DNA of 64,000 nucleotides. Source: Amycolatopsis thermalba (lineage in GTDB: Bacteria; Actinomycetota; Actinomycetes; Mycobacteriales; Pseudonocardiaceae). The notes beneath the pieces were generated by a model that did not search any database, had not been told where the DNA came from, and saw only the letters and a list, made by a program, of their open reading frames with translations. Location: the NCBI RefSeq assembly GCF_003385215.1, contig NZ_PQHW01000017.1:1-64000 (forward strand). Reading direction: 5' to 3'. Shown here piece by piece: positions 1-10,374 of the stretch (its first letter is position 1; each line of letters opens with the position of its first letter). The translations under genes were made by a program, and so were the position numbers.

Positions 1-1
1 C

Positions 2-76
2 GGGCACGTCGTTCTCCGTCTATCCGGTTTCTGTTCCTCGACAGCTCAGAAACCTAGACCCAGCAACGACGTGCCC
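2..76. repeat. Nested long hairpin at window start
   Basis: A perfect 12-bp inverted repeat (2-13 with 65-76) encloses a second stem made of 18-22 with 55-59 and a perfect 8-bp stem 26-33 with 47-54. Together they could fold into one extended hairpin of about 75 nt with few unpaired bases. It could be an RNA terminator or leader of a gene left of the window, or the end of a mobile element. No gene partner is visible, so the role is unknown. Confidence 0.55.
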
Positions 77-135
77 CTCCGCTACCTGGGCAGACCCACC
101 CACACATCAGTACAAAGAGCCTTTTTTTGGCGACT

Positions 136-199
136 CGGACGGTGGCTGGGCCCCTTTCCCAGCGACGCGGACGATGGTTGCACCCCTTTCCCGGCGACG
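136..199. repeat. Two tandem 32-bp direct repeats
   Basis: Units 136-167 and 168-199 are near-identical and share CCCCTTTCCC followed by GCGACG. A shorter related piece with a T-run lies just before them (about 120-135). No plausible gene covers them. Confidence 0.6.
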
Positions 200-536
200 C
201 GGTTCGGGCTGCCACGGGGCGGAATGCACGTCTTCCGGCGTCGCGTTGCCGCGGCTCTTGTCGTGGCACCTTCCCGTTCCTCGTGGTGTCGCACGTCGTT
301 TGAGCCTTGCAGTGTCGTCCCTCGTTGAGCTTTGTGGCGCTGTGTCTCGTATTCGTGCTCCGTGCTTCAAGCGAGGTTGTCGCTCACGCTGCCGCACCTC
401 GTGTGAGGCCGTCTTCTCATCGAATCGCGCCCCTTGCGCCGCCACCGTTTCCTCATTGCGCGTTCCTTGTGGCCTCGTACCTCTGTTGCGGCACGCCGTG
501 GTGCTCCTGCCGCACCACGCGGGGAAGCCCGCACCA
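200..536. other. Non-coding stretch, nothing recognised
   Basis: Open frames in this stretch are low-complexity, overlap one another on both strands and match no family I recognise. Base composition is slightly less GC-rich than the rest of the window. I see no RNA gene or clear promoter. Confidence 0.4.
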
Positions 537-966
537 CGTAGCCCGCACTGCGCGGGGTGGCCCGCATTGCACGGGTGGCCGGTACTGCGTGAAGTAGCCC
601 GCATTGCGCCGGGTGGTCCGCACTGCGCGGGTGGTCCGCATTGCACGGGTGGCCGGTACTGCGTGAAGTAGCCCGCATTGCGCCGGGTGGTCCGCACTGC
701 GCGGGTGGTCCGCATTGCACGGGTGGCCGGTACTGCGTGAAGTAGCCCGCATTGCGCCGGGTGGCCCGCACTGCGCGGGGTGGCCCGCATTGCACGGGTG
801 GCCGGTACTGCGTGAAGTAGCCCGCATTGCGCCGGGTGGTCCGCACTGCGCGGGTGGTCCGCACTGCACGCGGTAGCCCGCATTGCATGGGTACCCGGTA
901 CTGCTGGGGTGGCCCGCACTGCACGTGGTGACCCGTACTGCGAGGGATAGCCCGCACTGCGCCGCG
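537..966. repeat. Degenerate 18/19-bp tandem array with 74-bp higher-order period
   Basis: The array is built from units such as TGGTCCGCACTGCGCGGG and variants of 18 or 19 bp. Four consecutive units (19+19+18+18) form a 74-bp super-repeat; the landmark GGTACTGCGTGAAG recurs at 581, 655, 729 and 804. The units diverge further toward 966. Translation gives only low-complexity Cys/Gly/Pro-rich peptides, so I treat it as non-coding. Unlike a CRISPR, it has no constant repeat with unique spacers. Confidence 0.8.
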
Positions 967-1089
967 TAGCGCAGTTCCTCCTTACGTTGCGACTCCGCAC
1001 GCGAGTCGCCCTGGCACGACTGGGCATCTCGCGCGCCGATGGCTGGTCACCTCGCGTGGCGGTGAGTGGCACAACCCGCGGCACATTCC

Positions 1090-1245
1090 ACGCGAGTGGG
1101 ACTTTCGTGAGCCCGCTACGCGGCCACCCATCACGCCAGTGCGATGACTGGGATTCTCGTGCGGTCGCGACTGGAACTCTCGTGCGGCGACGAAATGACC
1201 ATTCGCGCGAAGGGCGCCGTGCGAGTGGGAATCTCGTACGCGCCC
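1090..1245. repeat. Degenerate GAGTGGGA..TCTCGT repeats upstream of the prepilin peptidase
   Basis: Four imperfect copies of a motif like GCGAGTGGGAATCTCGTGCG lie near 1092, 1145, 1167 and 1220. The half-motifs GCGAG and CTCGT make each copy weakly palindromic. The copies may be diverged members of the roughly 21-bp family seen at 28120, 34925 and 47654, but the similarity is partial. Confidence 0.4.
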
Positions 1246-1284
1246 GCATTTGGCGTTACGCGGCCGACCGCGCAGGCTGGATTC

Positions 1285-1845
1285 GTGAACTGGGGAATCG
1301 TGGCGGCGCTCGGCGCCGCCGGAGCAACAGTGGGTGCCGGGACGGCCAGCCTCCTCCGGAGAGCCGACGCCCCGGTGCCGGCCGCCGTGGTGGTGCTCGG
1401 CACCGGAGCTGCCTGGGCGGGGCTCGCCACGGTGGCGCCCGCCTGGACGGCCTTCGTGCTGGCCGCGCTCGCCGTGCCGTTGATCGCGGCGGACCTGCGC
1501 CACCGGCGGCTGCCGGATGTGCTCACGTTGCCCGCGTACCCGCTCTTCGTCGGCGTCGCACCGGATCCGGCGAAGGCGCTCGCGGCGGCCGCGGTCTTCG
1601 GGGGCGCGCACCTGGCGGTCCACCTGCTGGCACCGCACGCGATGGGCGCCGGCGACGTCAAGCTGGCGGGCGCCCTCGGCGCGGCACTCGGCTCGGCGGG
1701 GTGGCTCGCGTTGCCGGTGGCCGTCGTGCTGGCCGCGCTGATCACGGCCGTCCTGGCCGCGACGCGCCGCTGGCCGGACGGGGTGCCGCACGGCCCGGGG
1801 CTACTGGCGGCGGCCATCACATTGGTGCTGATCCGTCCCGGGTGA
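1285..1845 (+). CDS. Prepilin peptidase (A24 family, short form)
   Basis: This looks like a small type IV prepilin leader peptidase, a polytopic membrane aspartyl protease that trims and may methylate pilin-like precursors. The protein is about 186 residues and almost entirely hydrophobic helices. The two catalytic aspartate motifs are visible as AADLRHRRLPD and GAGDVKL, as expected for family A24. It lacks the N-terminal cytoplasmic domain of proteobacterial PilD, which is usual for actinobacterial Flp/Tad-type enzymes. I prefer GTG 1285 because the upstream in-frame sequence lies in repeat DNA; an ATG at 1144 is possible but unlikely. No pilin genes are nearby. Confidence 0.8.
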   Translation: MNWGIVAALGAAGATVGAGTASLLRRADAPVPAAVVVLGTGAAWAGLATVAPAWTAFVLAALAVPLIAADLRHRRLPDVLTLPAYPLFVGVAPDPAKALAAAAVFGGAHLAVHLLAPHAMGAGDVKLAGALGAALGSAGWLALPVAVVLAALITAVLAATRRWPDGVPHGPGLLAAAITLVLIRPG

Positions 1846-2103
1846 CGGCAGCCCCGCGAGCGCGGCAGCGGGAGACGGGCCATCGTGCAACCGAGGGCGC
1901 CGCGACCGTGCGACGCAGGTGACCGCCGGGGCAGGGGTGGGTGCTCTCGCAGTTGGGGGTGCGGTAGCCGCGGGCGGGCGTCCAGTGCGGCGGTGGCCGC
2001 CGGGACCGTGACGGCTGAGGTCCGGGCAGGCTGCTACGACGCGCGCCACCGTCGAGCCGGCCCCCGCGCGAGAGGTCCACCGTGCGCCCACCCGCCCCAG
2101 CAG
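1846..2103. other. Intergenic stretch, nothing recognised
   Basis: This gap separates the prepilin peptidase from aroC. It is GC-rich and holds no frame with recognisable homology. I see no convincing terminator or RNA gene in this part. Confidence 0.4.
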
Positions 2104-2174
2104 CCTGCACCGGGCTTCCTGCACTGAGCTTCCTGCACTGAGCCGCCTGCGCCGGAGCCGCCTGCACCGGGCCG
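2104..2174. repeat. 14-15 bp tandem repeats just upstream of aroC
   Basis: Five imperfect units based on CCTGCACYGRGCTT (14-15 bp) run head to tail and stop about 25 bp before the aroC start. They sit where the aroC promoter or leader should be, so copy-number change could affect expression. That is inference only. Confidence 0.65.
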
Positions 2175-2198
2175 TAGCCGACATGACAGGATCGTCTG

Positions 2199-3382
2199 GT
2201 GGTACTGCGCTGGATAACCGCTGGTGAATCGCACGGTCCGGCCCTCGCGGCCGTGCTCGAAGGGATGGTGGCCGGGGTCGAGGTCACCACCGCCGACGTG
2301 AGCGAGCAGCTCGCCCGCCGGCGGCTCGGGTTCGGCCGCAGCCCCCGCATGGGCTTCGAGACCGACCACATCGAGTTCCTCGGCGGCGTCCGGCACGGCG
2401 TCACCCAGGGCGGACCGGTCGCGGTGCACATCGAGAACGCCGAGTGGCCCAAGTGGGAGAAGGTCATGTCGGCCGACCCCGTGGACCCGGCCGAACTCGA
2501 GGGCCTGGCCCGCAACGAGCCGCTCACCCGCCCGCGCCCCGGCCACGCCGACCTGCCCGGCATGCAGAAGTACGGCTTCGACGAGGCGCGCCCCGTCCTG
2601 GAGCGCGCCAGCGCCCGCGAGACCGCCTCCCGCACGGCCCTGGGCACCGTGGCCCGGAACTTCCTCCGCCAGCTGCTCGGCGCGGAGATCGTGAGCCACG
2701 TCGTGTCGATCGGCGGCGCCGTCGCTCCCGAGGGCCCGCTGCCGGGGCCGCAGGACCTCGCTGCCGTCGACGAGAGCCCGGTCCGCGCGTTCGGCCAGGA
2801 GGCCACCGACGCGATGGTCGCCGAGGTGGACGCCGTCCGCCACGCCGGTGACACGGTCGGCGGCGTCATCGAGGTCATCGCCTACGGGCTGCCGCCGGGG
2901 CTCGGCTCCCACGTCCACTGGGACCGCCGCCTCGACGCGCGCCTCGCGGGCGCCCTGATGGGCGTCCAGGCCATGAAGGGCGTCGAGGTCGGCGACGGCT
3001 TCACCACCGCCCGCCGGTGGGGCAGCCAGGCCCACGACGAGATCGACCGCGGTGACGGCCCGGCCGGGGTCACCCGCCGCTCCAACCGGGCCGGCGGCCT
3101 CGAGGGCGGCATCACCAACGGCGAGCCGGTCCGGGTGCGCGTCGCGATGAAGCCGATCTCCACCGTCCCACGGGCGCTGTCCACAGTGGACGTGAAGACC
3201 GGCGAGCCGGCCGTCGCGATCCACCAGCGCTCCGACGTGTGCGCGGTGCCGCGCGCCGGGGTCGTCCTGGAGTCCGTCGTGGCGCTCGTGCTCGCCGACG
3301 CGGCACTGGAGAAGTTCGGCGGCGACTCGCTGGCGGAGACCAAGCGCAACGCCGAGTCCTACCTCGCGGCACTGGAGGAACG

Positions 3383-3407
<25 letters not shown>
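2199..3407 (+). CDS. aroC: Chorismate synthase
   Basis: AroC catalyses the last shikimate step, turning EPSP into chorismate with reduced FMN. The 402-residue protein has normal length and starts [18 protein letters not shown], which contains the family signature GESHGP. The RPGHADL motif follows near residue 110. The start is GTG 2199, with a weak AGGA 8 nt upstream. The 3' end overlaps aroK by 25 nt, and aroC-aroK-aroB-aroQ read as one operon. The order matches the mycobacterial aroF(C)-K-B-D cluster. Confidence 0.97.
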
Positions 3408-5185
<1,778 letters not shown>

Positions 5186-5189
<4 letters not shown>

Positions 5190-5287
5190 AAGGCTTGGTG
5201 TGCCAGGGCGGCGTGACAATTGCGGCTGCGGGCTGCTCGGCGGTGGCCGGGGCGCGGCGGGCCGAGCGGGGGAGCGTGCTGCGGTGA
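5186..5287 (+). CDS. Mini-ORF 2 between aroB and aroQ (33 aa, repeat-derived)
   Basis: The frame starts with GTG overlapping the stop of mini-ORF 1 (GTGA) and stops with another GTGA overlap at the aroQ start. It begins VKGLVCQGG and ends with the AroB-like tail [19 protein letters not shown] lies about 9 nt before the aroQ GTG and is also inside this frame. No known domain is present. It completes a chain aroB, mini-ORF 1, mini-ORF 2, aroQ in which every junction is a 4-nt overlap. Confidence 0.5.
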
Positions 5288-5715
5288 AGGTCTTCGTGCT
5301 CAACGGGCCCAATCTCGGCCGCCTCGGGAAGCGGGAGCCCTCCGTCTACGGCTCGACCACCCATGCCGACCTCGCGGAGCTGTGCGTCAGGACCGGCGGT
5401 GAGCTGGGCATCGACGTCGAGGTGCGGCAGACCGATCACGAGGGCGAGATGGTCGGCTGGCTGCACGAGGCCGCCGACGCCGGACACCCCGTCGTGCTCA
5501 ACGCGGGCGCCTGGACCCACTACTCGATCGCCGTGCGGGACGCCGCCGCTCAGCTCACCGCTCCGCTGATCGAGCTGCACATCTCCAACGTGCACAAGCG
5601 CGAGGCCTTCCGCCACCACAGCGTGCTCTCCGACATCGCCACAGCGGTGATCGCCGGGCTCGGCGTCGACGGCTATCCGCTGGCCCTGCGCTGGCTCGCC
5701 GCCAACGCCGGATGA
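5284..5715 (+). CDS. aroQ: Type II 3-dehydroquinate dehydratase
   Basis: AroQ dehydrates 3-dehydroquinate to 3-dehydroshikimate. The start at GTG 5284 gives [19 protein letters not shown], the standard beginning of the type II enzyme, and a 143-residue protein of normal size. The catalytic tyrosine lies in [14 protein letters not shown]. The [15 protein letters not shown] and [17 protein letters not shown] motifs follow. Longer in-frame starts upstream (for example 5170) would only add repeat-encoded residues. It overlaps the following acetyltransferase gene by 4 nt (ATGA). Confidence 0.96.
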   Translation: MKVFVLNGPNLGRLGKREPSVYGSTTHADLAELCVRTGGELGIDVEVRQTDHEGEMVGWLHEAADAGHPVVLNAGAWTHYSIAVRDAAAQLTAPLIELHISNVHKREAFRHHSVLSDIATAVIAGLGVDGYPLALRWLAANAG

Positions 5716-6629
5716 CCGTCCCGGACCTGCGCACCGCCCGGCTGCGCCTGCGCGGACTCCAAGCCACCGACACCGGCGCCGTCACCCGGATCTTCGCCGA
5801 CCCGGCGACCAGCCGCTTCCTCGCCGCCGACCTCAGCGACCCGGACCGGTGCCGGGCCTCGATCGCACAGCGGCTCGCCTACACCGGGCCGGACGGCACC
5901 GGCCACTGGATCATCGAACGCGACGGCGCGGTCATCGGCCTGGCGCACCTGCGGCCGTCCACCGAGCTGCCCGGCGACCTGGTCGAGATCGGGTACTTCC
6001 TGGACCCCGCCCACGGCGGCCAGGGCCTGGCCACCGAAGCGGCCGACGCGCTGCTGCGCCACGCCTTCACCACCCTCGGGCTGCCCGCGGTGTGGGCGCT
6101 CGTGCACGAGTCCAATGTGGCCAGTCAGAACCTGGTGCGGCGCCTGGGGTTCACCGACGTCGGCGGCGGCCGGCACTACGGCGCGCCGCACCGGGTGTTC
6201 GTCGCGCTGCCCGCCACCCAGGGACACTGGCACCACGTCGAGGTGTGGGTGCCCGACCTCGCGCGGGCGGAGGAGAGCTTCGGCTGGCTGCTCACCGAAC
6301 TCGGCTGGCGGGAGCACCAGCGCTGGCGGGACGGCGTCAGCTGGAAACTCGGCCCCGGCTACCTCGTGATCGAGCAGTCCCCGGCACTGACCGGCACCGT
6401 CCACGACCGCTGTGCGCCGGGCCTCAACCACCTGGCGCTGCACGCCGGACCACCCGAACACGTCGACGAACTCGCCACGGCCGCGCTCGAACACGGCTGG
6501 CGGCCGCTGTTCGCCGACCGCTACCCGCACGCCGGCGGCCCTGATCATCACGCCGCGTATCTGGAGAACGCCGACAACTTCGAGGTCGAACTGGTCGCCG
6601 ACCCCCCGCACGTCACTCAACCGGGTTAA
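5712..6629 (+). CDS. GNAT acetyltransferase-VOC domain fusion
   Basis: The 305-residue protein joins two domains. Residues 1 to about 165 are a RimJ/RimL-type GNAT N-acetyltransferase: it starts [11 protein letters not shown], has the [18 protein letters not shown] acetyl-CoA loop and the [16 protein letters not shown] motif. Residues about 170-297 resemble a glyoxalase/bleomycin-resistance (VOC) domain with [19 protein letters not shown] and [10 protein letters not shown]. The start overlaps aroQ (ATGA), so it is the last gene of the aro operon. The substrate is unknown; a resistance or small-molecule modification role is possible. The domain calls are secure, the function is not. Confidence 0.85.
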   Translation: MTVPDLRTARLRLRGLQATDTGAVTRIFADPATSRFLAADLSDPDRCRASIAQRLAYTGPDGTGHWIIERDGAVIGLAHLRPSTELPGDLVEIGYFLDPAHGGQGLATEAADALLRHAFTTLGLPAVWALVHESNVASQNLVRRLGFTDVGGGRHYGAPHRVFVALPATQGHWHHVEVWVPDLARAEESFGWLLTELGWREHQRWRDGVSWKLGPGYLVIEQSPALTGTVHDRCAPGLNHLALHAGPPEHVDELATAALEHGWRPLFADRYPHAGGPDHHAAYLENADNFEVELVADPPHVTQPG

Positions 6630-6637
6630 TCACTCTC

Positions 6638-6643
6638 TACACT
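6638..6643 (+). promoter_or_regulatory. Candidate -10 box TACACT
   Basis: TACACT lies 30 nt before the GTG of the secreted lipoprotein gene, and a ribosome site GGAAGGA (6661-6667) follows. I see no clear -35 element. Confidence 0.45.
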
Positions 6644-6673
6644 GGGCTGGCGGCGAAAACGGAAGGACGACGG

Positions 6674-8182
6674 GTGGGCGGACGCAAGGTGCTCGGCGGG
6701 ATGCTGGCCGCGGTGCTGGCCGTCTCCGCGCTGGCCGGGTGCACCGGCAGCGTGCCGCCCCAGGCCGAGGGCGCCGAGCGCGCCGTCATCGGCGGCGCCC
6801 AGCCGGAAACCACCCCGGCCCCGCCCGACGACGTCCGGCTCAAGACCGACTCGCCGCGCGAGAGCGCCGGTGTCGTCGCCGCCGGTGGCCCCGGCGCGCC
6901 CTACAACTACGGCCCGACGGTGATGGCCGACGGCGCCACGAACCGCATGTGGTGGTGCAGCCAGTACCCCGGCTCGCCGCCGCCCGGCGACGACATCCTC
7001 TACGCGGAGTCGGCCTCCCTGGACGGGCCGTTCACCGGCCCCGGCGGCTCGGTGCCGCCCGCGGTGCTGTCCGGCAACCCCGGCCAGTTCGACGGCGTGC
7101 ACGCGTGCGACCCGTCGGTGATCCGCGTGAACGGGACCTACTACCAGTACTACACCGGCGCCGCGGGCGACCACGCGCTCGGCAACTCGATCGGCCTCGC
7201 GACCAGCACCGACGGGATCACCTGGCAGCGCGCGGGCGGCGGCAGGCCGATCGTCGACCCGGCCCACGACACCCACCGCGAGAACCTCTACGGCGCGGGC
7301 CAGCCGGCCGCGGTGTACCTCGACGGCTGGTTCTACCTGATGTTCACCGACACCACCGGCCTGGCCGCGGGCTGGAACGGCGCCGGCCAGTTCGTGCTGC
7401 GGTCGACGGACCCCGCGTTCGCCGGCGGCGTCGAAGCGCTGGGGGAGGCCGGGTTCGCGCCGGTGGCGAGCACCACCGCGCCACGCACCAAATCGCTGGT
7501 CGACGCGTTCAGCGCGGACCTGATGTGGATCGACGCGCTCGGCGCGTGGGCGATCGCGCACGAGACCGCCGACGGCACGACGATCACGTTCTGGGATCGC
7601 GACTTCGTGCACACCCCGTACCAGCCGCTGCTGATCCCCGGCGTGTGGCGGGAGGGGCCGGGCCTGGTGCGGCGGCCGGACGGGCACGCGCCGGTGTCGG
7701 CGAAGGACCCGTGCGGGCGGGTGCCGGTGGACGTCGTCCGCGCGACGGTGACCGGGGAGGCCGGCGCGCCGACCGACCTGCGGCGCTTCGGGCTGGACAT
7801 CGTCGGCGTCAACGCCTGCGCCGACCCCCAGCGCGCGCTGACCGTGCTGGACGGGTTCGCGATGCCCTCGCCGGTGCGGACCATGGACCTGGTCGTCTCC
7901 GGCCAGGTGGTGCGGATCGACCGCCGCTCGGTGGCGCAGGAACTGGCCGGACACGTGCTCGACACGCGGCTCGACGTGCTCAACCAGTTCCCGGTCGCGG
8001 CCCGGCTCGAATCCGGCACGCGGGCCCTGAAGGCGACCGGCCTCGGCGTCGGTTTCCTGCTCGACGACGGCCGCCTGTACCCGGTGCGGCGCGCGGACGC
8101 GGTCACCGCGAACGGCTCCGCGACCGAGGACGTGACACCCGCGCAGTGGCGCAGCTACCCCGCCGGCCCGGCGCTCGGCTGA
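6674..8182 (+). CDS. Secreted lipoprotein, GH43-like five-bladed propeller
   Basis: The 502-residue protein has a lipoprotein signal peptide with lipobox LAGC (Cys23), so it should be anchored outside the cell membrane. The body has the repeated propeller pattern of GH43/beta-xylosidase-like proteins: PYNYGPTVMADG, the HACDPSVIRVNGTYYQYYTG strand pair, and ENLYGAGQPAAVYLDGWFYL. It is single-gene with its own -10 box and ribosome site. It converges on the next gene with a 10-bp gap. Catalysis and substrate cannot be told from sequence alone; it may be a carbohydrate-binding propeller rather than an enzyme. Confidence 0.7.
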   Translation: MGGRKVLGGMLAAVLAVSALAGCTGSVPPQAEGAERAVIGGAQPETTPAPPDDVRLKTDSPRESAGVVAAGGPGAPYNYGPTVMADGATNRMWWCSQYPGSPPPGDDILYAESASLDGPFTGPGGSVPPAVLSGNPGQFDGVHACDPSVIRVNGTYYQYYTGAAGDHALGNSIGLATSTDGITWQRAGGGRPIVDPAHDTHRENLYGAGQPAAVYLDGWFYLMFTDTTGLAAGWNGAGQFVLRSTDPAFAGGVEALGEAGFAPVASTTAPRTKSLVDAFSADLMWIDALGAWAIAHETADGTTITFWDRDFVHTPYQPLLIPGVWREGPGLVRRPDGHAPVSAKDPCGRVPVDVVRATVTGEAGAPTDLRRFGLDIVGVNACADPQRALTVLDGFAMPSPVRTMDLVVSGQVVRIDRRSVAQELAGHVLDTRLDVLNQFPVAARLESGTRALKATGLGVGFLLDDGRLYPVRRADAVTANGSATEDVTPAQWRSYPAGPALG

Positions 8183-8192
8183 GCCCGCGGCG

Positions 8193-8642
8193 TCAGTCCT
8201 TCGCGGCGGCGCGGGGGCGCGGGGTGGGACGCGGCCGCTTCTCCGGCTCGGCCGGGCGCTTGAGCCGCCCGCCGACGAACAACCCCAGCCCGGCGGGCAC
8301 CAGCACCAGCAGCGCGGTGAACGCCGCACCCCCGGAGATCGCCGGCCACAGCTCCTCCGCGCCGGTCCGGTCCACGAACACCGCGCGGCCGATCACGTAC
8401 AGCACCCCGGACACCGGCCCGGTCACCAGCGACGCGATGAACCACGTGCGCCCGGCGTCCGCGCGGCGCAGCCACGCGTCCAGCGCGCTCCACAACGCCG
8501 CCGCGCCCACCAGCAGCGCGATCACGGCGATCCGGGCCGTCGTCAGGCCCGTCGGCTCGTAGACCGTCGCCTTGGCGAGGGCGACTTCGGCGATCGCGTG
8601 CAGCACCGCCATGCCCAGACCTCGAACCAGCCAGGACCGCAT
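8193..8642 (-). CDS. B-4DMT-like four-helix membrane protein
   Basis: The protein has about 150 residues and four predicted membrane helices, beginning MRSWLVRGLGMAVLHAIAEV, which resembles the actinobacterial B-4DMT family transporters. The tail after the last helix is basic (RPRPTPRPRAAAKD) and should be cytoplasmic. I chose the ATG at 8642 for its match to the usual family start and its 6-nt spacing from GGTGG; an in-frame ATG at 8648 is the alternative. It is divergent from pepQ, with only about 40 bp between the starts. The substrate is unknown. Confidence 0.65.
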   Translation of the reverse strand: MRSWLVRGLGMAVLHAIAEVALAKATVYEPTGLTTARIAVIALLVGAAALWSALDAWLRRADAGRTWFIASLVTGPVSGVLYVIGRAVFVDRTGAEELWPAISGGAAFTALLVLVPAGLGLFVGGRLKRPAEPEKRPRPTPRPRAAAKD

Positions 8643-8669
8643 ACCCATCCACCCATCGTCGCACCGCAC

Positions 8670-8675
8670 TAAGCT
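8670..8675 (+). promoter_or_regulatory. Candidate -10 box TAAGCT (leaderless pepQ)
   Basis: TAAGCT ends 6 nt before the pepQ GTG at 8682, and there is no ribosome site in between. Transcription would begin at or next to the start codon, giving a leaderless mRNA. Confidence 0.5.
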
Positions 8676-8681
8676 GCTCCT

Positions 8682-9779
8682 GTGCCCGACCTCCACGCCT
8701 CCCGGCGCGACGCCCTGCGCACGGTGCTCAACGAGTCCGGCGTCGACGCGTTGCTCGTCACCGACCTGCTCAACGTCCGCTACCTGACCGGCTTCACCGG
8801 CTCCAACGCCGCGCTGCTGGTCCACGGCGCGGGCGAGGACCGCACGCTGTTCTGCACCGACGGCCGCTACACCACCCAGGCCGGAGCCGAGGTGCCCGAC
8901 CTGGAGCGGGTCATCGAGCGGGAGAGCGCCGCGGCCCTGCTCACGCGCGCCGCCGGGGACGCCGCCGCCCACCGGCGCACCGGCTTCGAAAGCCAGCACG
9001 TCAGCGTCGAGGCGCACGACGCGTTCACCCGCCTCGCCGAGGGCATCGAGCTGACCCGCGCCCCGGGCCTGGTCGAGCAGCTGCGGCTGATCAAGGACGA
9101 GACCGAGATCGAGGCGCTGCGGATGGCCTGCGCCGCCGCCGACCGGGCGCTGGCCGCGCTGCTGGAGCACGGCGGGATCCGGCCCGGCCGCACCGAGCTG
9201 GAGGTGGCCCGCGACCTGGAGAACCGCATGCTCGACCACGGCTCGTCCGGGCCCTCGTTCGAGTCGATCGTCGCCGCCGGGCCGAACTCGGCCATCCCGC
9301 ACCACCGGCCCACCAGCCGCGCGCTGCGCACCGGCGACTTCGTCAAACTGGATTTCGGCGCCACCGTCGACGGGTACCACTCGGACATGACCCGCACGGT
9401 CGTGCTCGGCCGCCCCGCCGGCTGGCAGGAAGACCTCTACGAGCTGGTCCGCCGCGCCCAGGAGACCGGGCTGGAGGCGTCGCTGGCCGGGCAGGAAGTC
9501 GCCGACGTCGACCTGGCCGCGCGCCGCGTCATCGAGCAGGGCGGGCACGGCGAGGAGTTCTCCCACGGGCTCGGTCACGGCGTCGGGCTGGAGGTGCACG
9601 AGGCACCGAGGCTCGCGGGAAACGCCGCCGGTACACTGGCCGTCGGCATGACGGTCACCGTGGAGCCGGGCGTCTACCTCGCCGGCCGCGGTGGTGTGCG
9701 CATCGAGGACACGCTGGTCGTGCGGGACGCCGATCCCGAACTCCTCACCCTGAGCAGCAAGGAACTCGTGGTCGTCTGA
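8682..9779 (+). CDS. pepQ: Xaa-Pro aminopeptidase (M24 family)
   Basis: This is a cytoplasmic metallo-aminopeptidase or prolidase that removes N-terminal residues before proline. The 365-residue protein has the N-terminal creatinase-like domain and the C-terminal pita-bread domain. Five metal ligands are visible: the two aspartates in KLDFGATVDGYHSDMTR, His in HGLGHGVGLEVHE, Glu in TVEPGVY and Glu in GVRIEDTL. It sits directly upstream of efp, the arrangement found across actinobacteria. The start appears leaderless. Whether it acts as an aminopeptidase or a dipeptidase is not decided by sequence. Confidence 0.92.
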   Translation: MPDLHASRRDALRTVLNESGVDALLVTDLLNVRYLTGFTGSNAALLVHGAGEDRTLFCTDGRYTTQAGAEVPDLERVIERESAAALLTRAAGDAAAHRRTGFESQHVSVEAHDAFTRLAEGIELTRAPGLVEQLRLIKDETEIEALRMACAAADRALAALLEHGGIRPGRTELEVARDLENRMLDHGSSGPSFESIVAAGPNSAIPHHRPTSRALRTGDFVKLDFGATVDGYHSDMTRTVVLGRPAGWQEDLYELVRRAQETGLEASLAGQEVADVDLAARRVIEQGGHGEEFSHGLGHGVGLEVHEAPRLAGNAAGTLAVGMTVTVEPGVYLAGRGGVRIEDTLVVRDADPELLTLSSKELVVV

Positions 9780-9815
9780 CGCGGCCCGATCGGAAACAGG
9801 AGAACTGGACAACCC

Positions 9816-10373
9816 GTGGCCACCACCAACGACCTGAAGAACGGCCTGGTGCTGAACCTCGACGGACAGCTGTGGTCCGTCGTGAGCTTCCAGCACGTCA
9901 AACCGGGCAAGGGCGGTGCGTTCGTGCGCACCACGCTCAAGCACGTCCTGTCCGGCAAGGTGGTGGACAAGACCTTCAACGCGGGCACCAAGGTCGACAC
10001 CGCGACCGTCGACCGGCGCAACATGACCTACCTGTACAACGACGGGTCGGACTTCGTCTTCATGGACGGCGAGACCTTCGACCAGATCACCGTGCCGCGG
10101 GAGACCGTCGGCGACGGCGCGAACTACCTGCTGGAGAACACCGAGGTCCAGGTCGCGATGCACGAGGGCGTGCCGCTCTACGTCGAGCTGCCCACCTCGG
10201 TCGAGCTGGTCATCCAGCACACCGACCCCGGCCTGCAGGGTGACCGCTCCACGGGCGGCACCAAGCCGGCCACCCTGGAGACCGGCGCCGAGATCCAGGT
10301 GCCGCTGTTCCTGAGCACCGGCGCCAAGGTCAAGGTCGACACCCGCGACGGCCGTTACCTGGGCAGGGCGTAG
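9816..10373 (+). CDS. efp: Translation elongation factor P
   Basis: EF-P rescues ribosomes stalled at polyproline runs. The 185-residue protein has the usual three-domain length and starts [20 protein letters not shown]. The tip loop [10 protein letters not shown] contains the lysine that is modified in some bacteria. The nearest purine-rich site, AGGAG, is about 14 nt from the GTG, which is rather far. nusB follows after 1 nt, so the two are probably cotranscribed. Confidence 0.96.
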   Translation: MATTNDLKNGLVLNLDGQLWSVVSFQHVKPGKGGAFVRTTLKHVLSGKVVDKTFNAGTKVDTATVDRRNMTYLYNDGSDFVFMDGETFDQITVPRETVGDGANYLLENTEVQVAMHEGVPLYVELPTSVELVIQHTDPGLQGDRSTGGTKPATLETGAEIQVPLFLSTGAKVKVDTRDGRYLGRA

Positions 10374-10374
10374 G

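Noticed and set aside
2-76. Integron attC-like site
   Set aside because: It is a hairpin of suitable size, but the GTTRRRY/RYYYAAC core sites and extra-helical bases expected for attC are not evident.
537-966. Possible CRISPR array
   Set aside because: Units follow one another directly with no unique spacers of constant size, and no cas genes are present.
107-1249. Reverse-strand 380-aa frame across the left repeat region
   Set aside because: It is a translation of tandem repeats into a repetitive Cys/Pro/Arg peptide with no domain or ribosome site.
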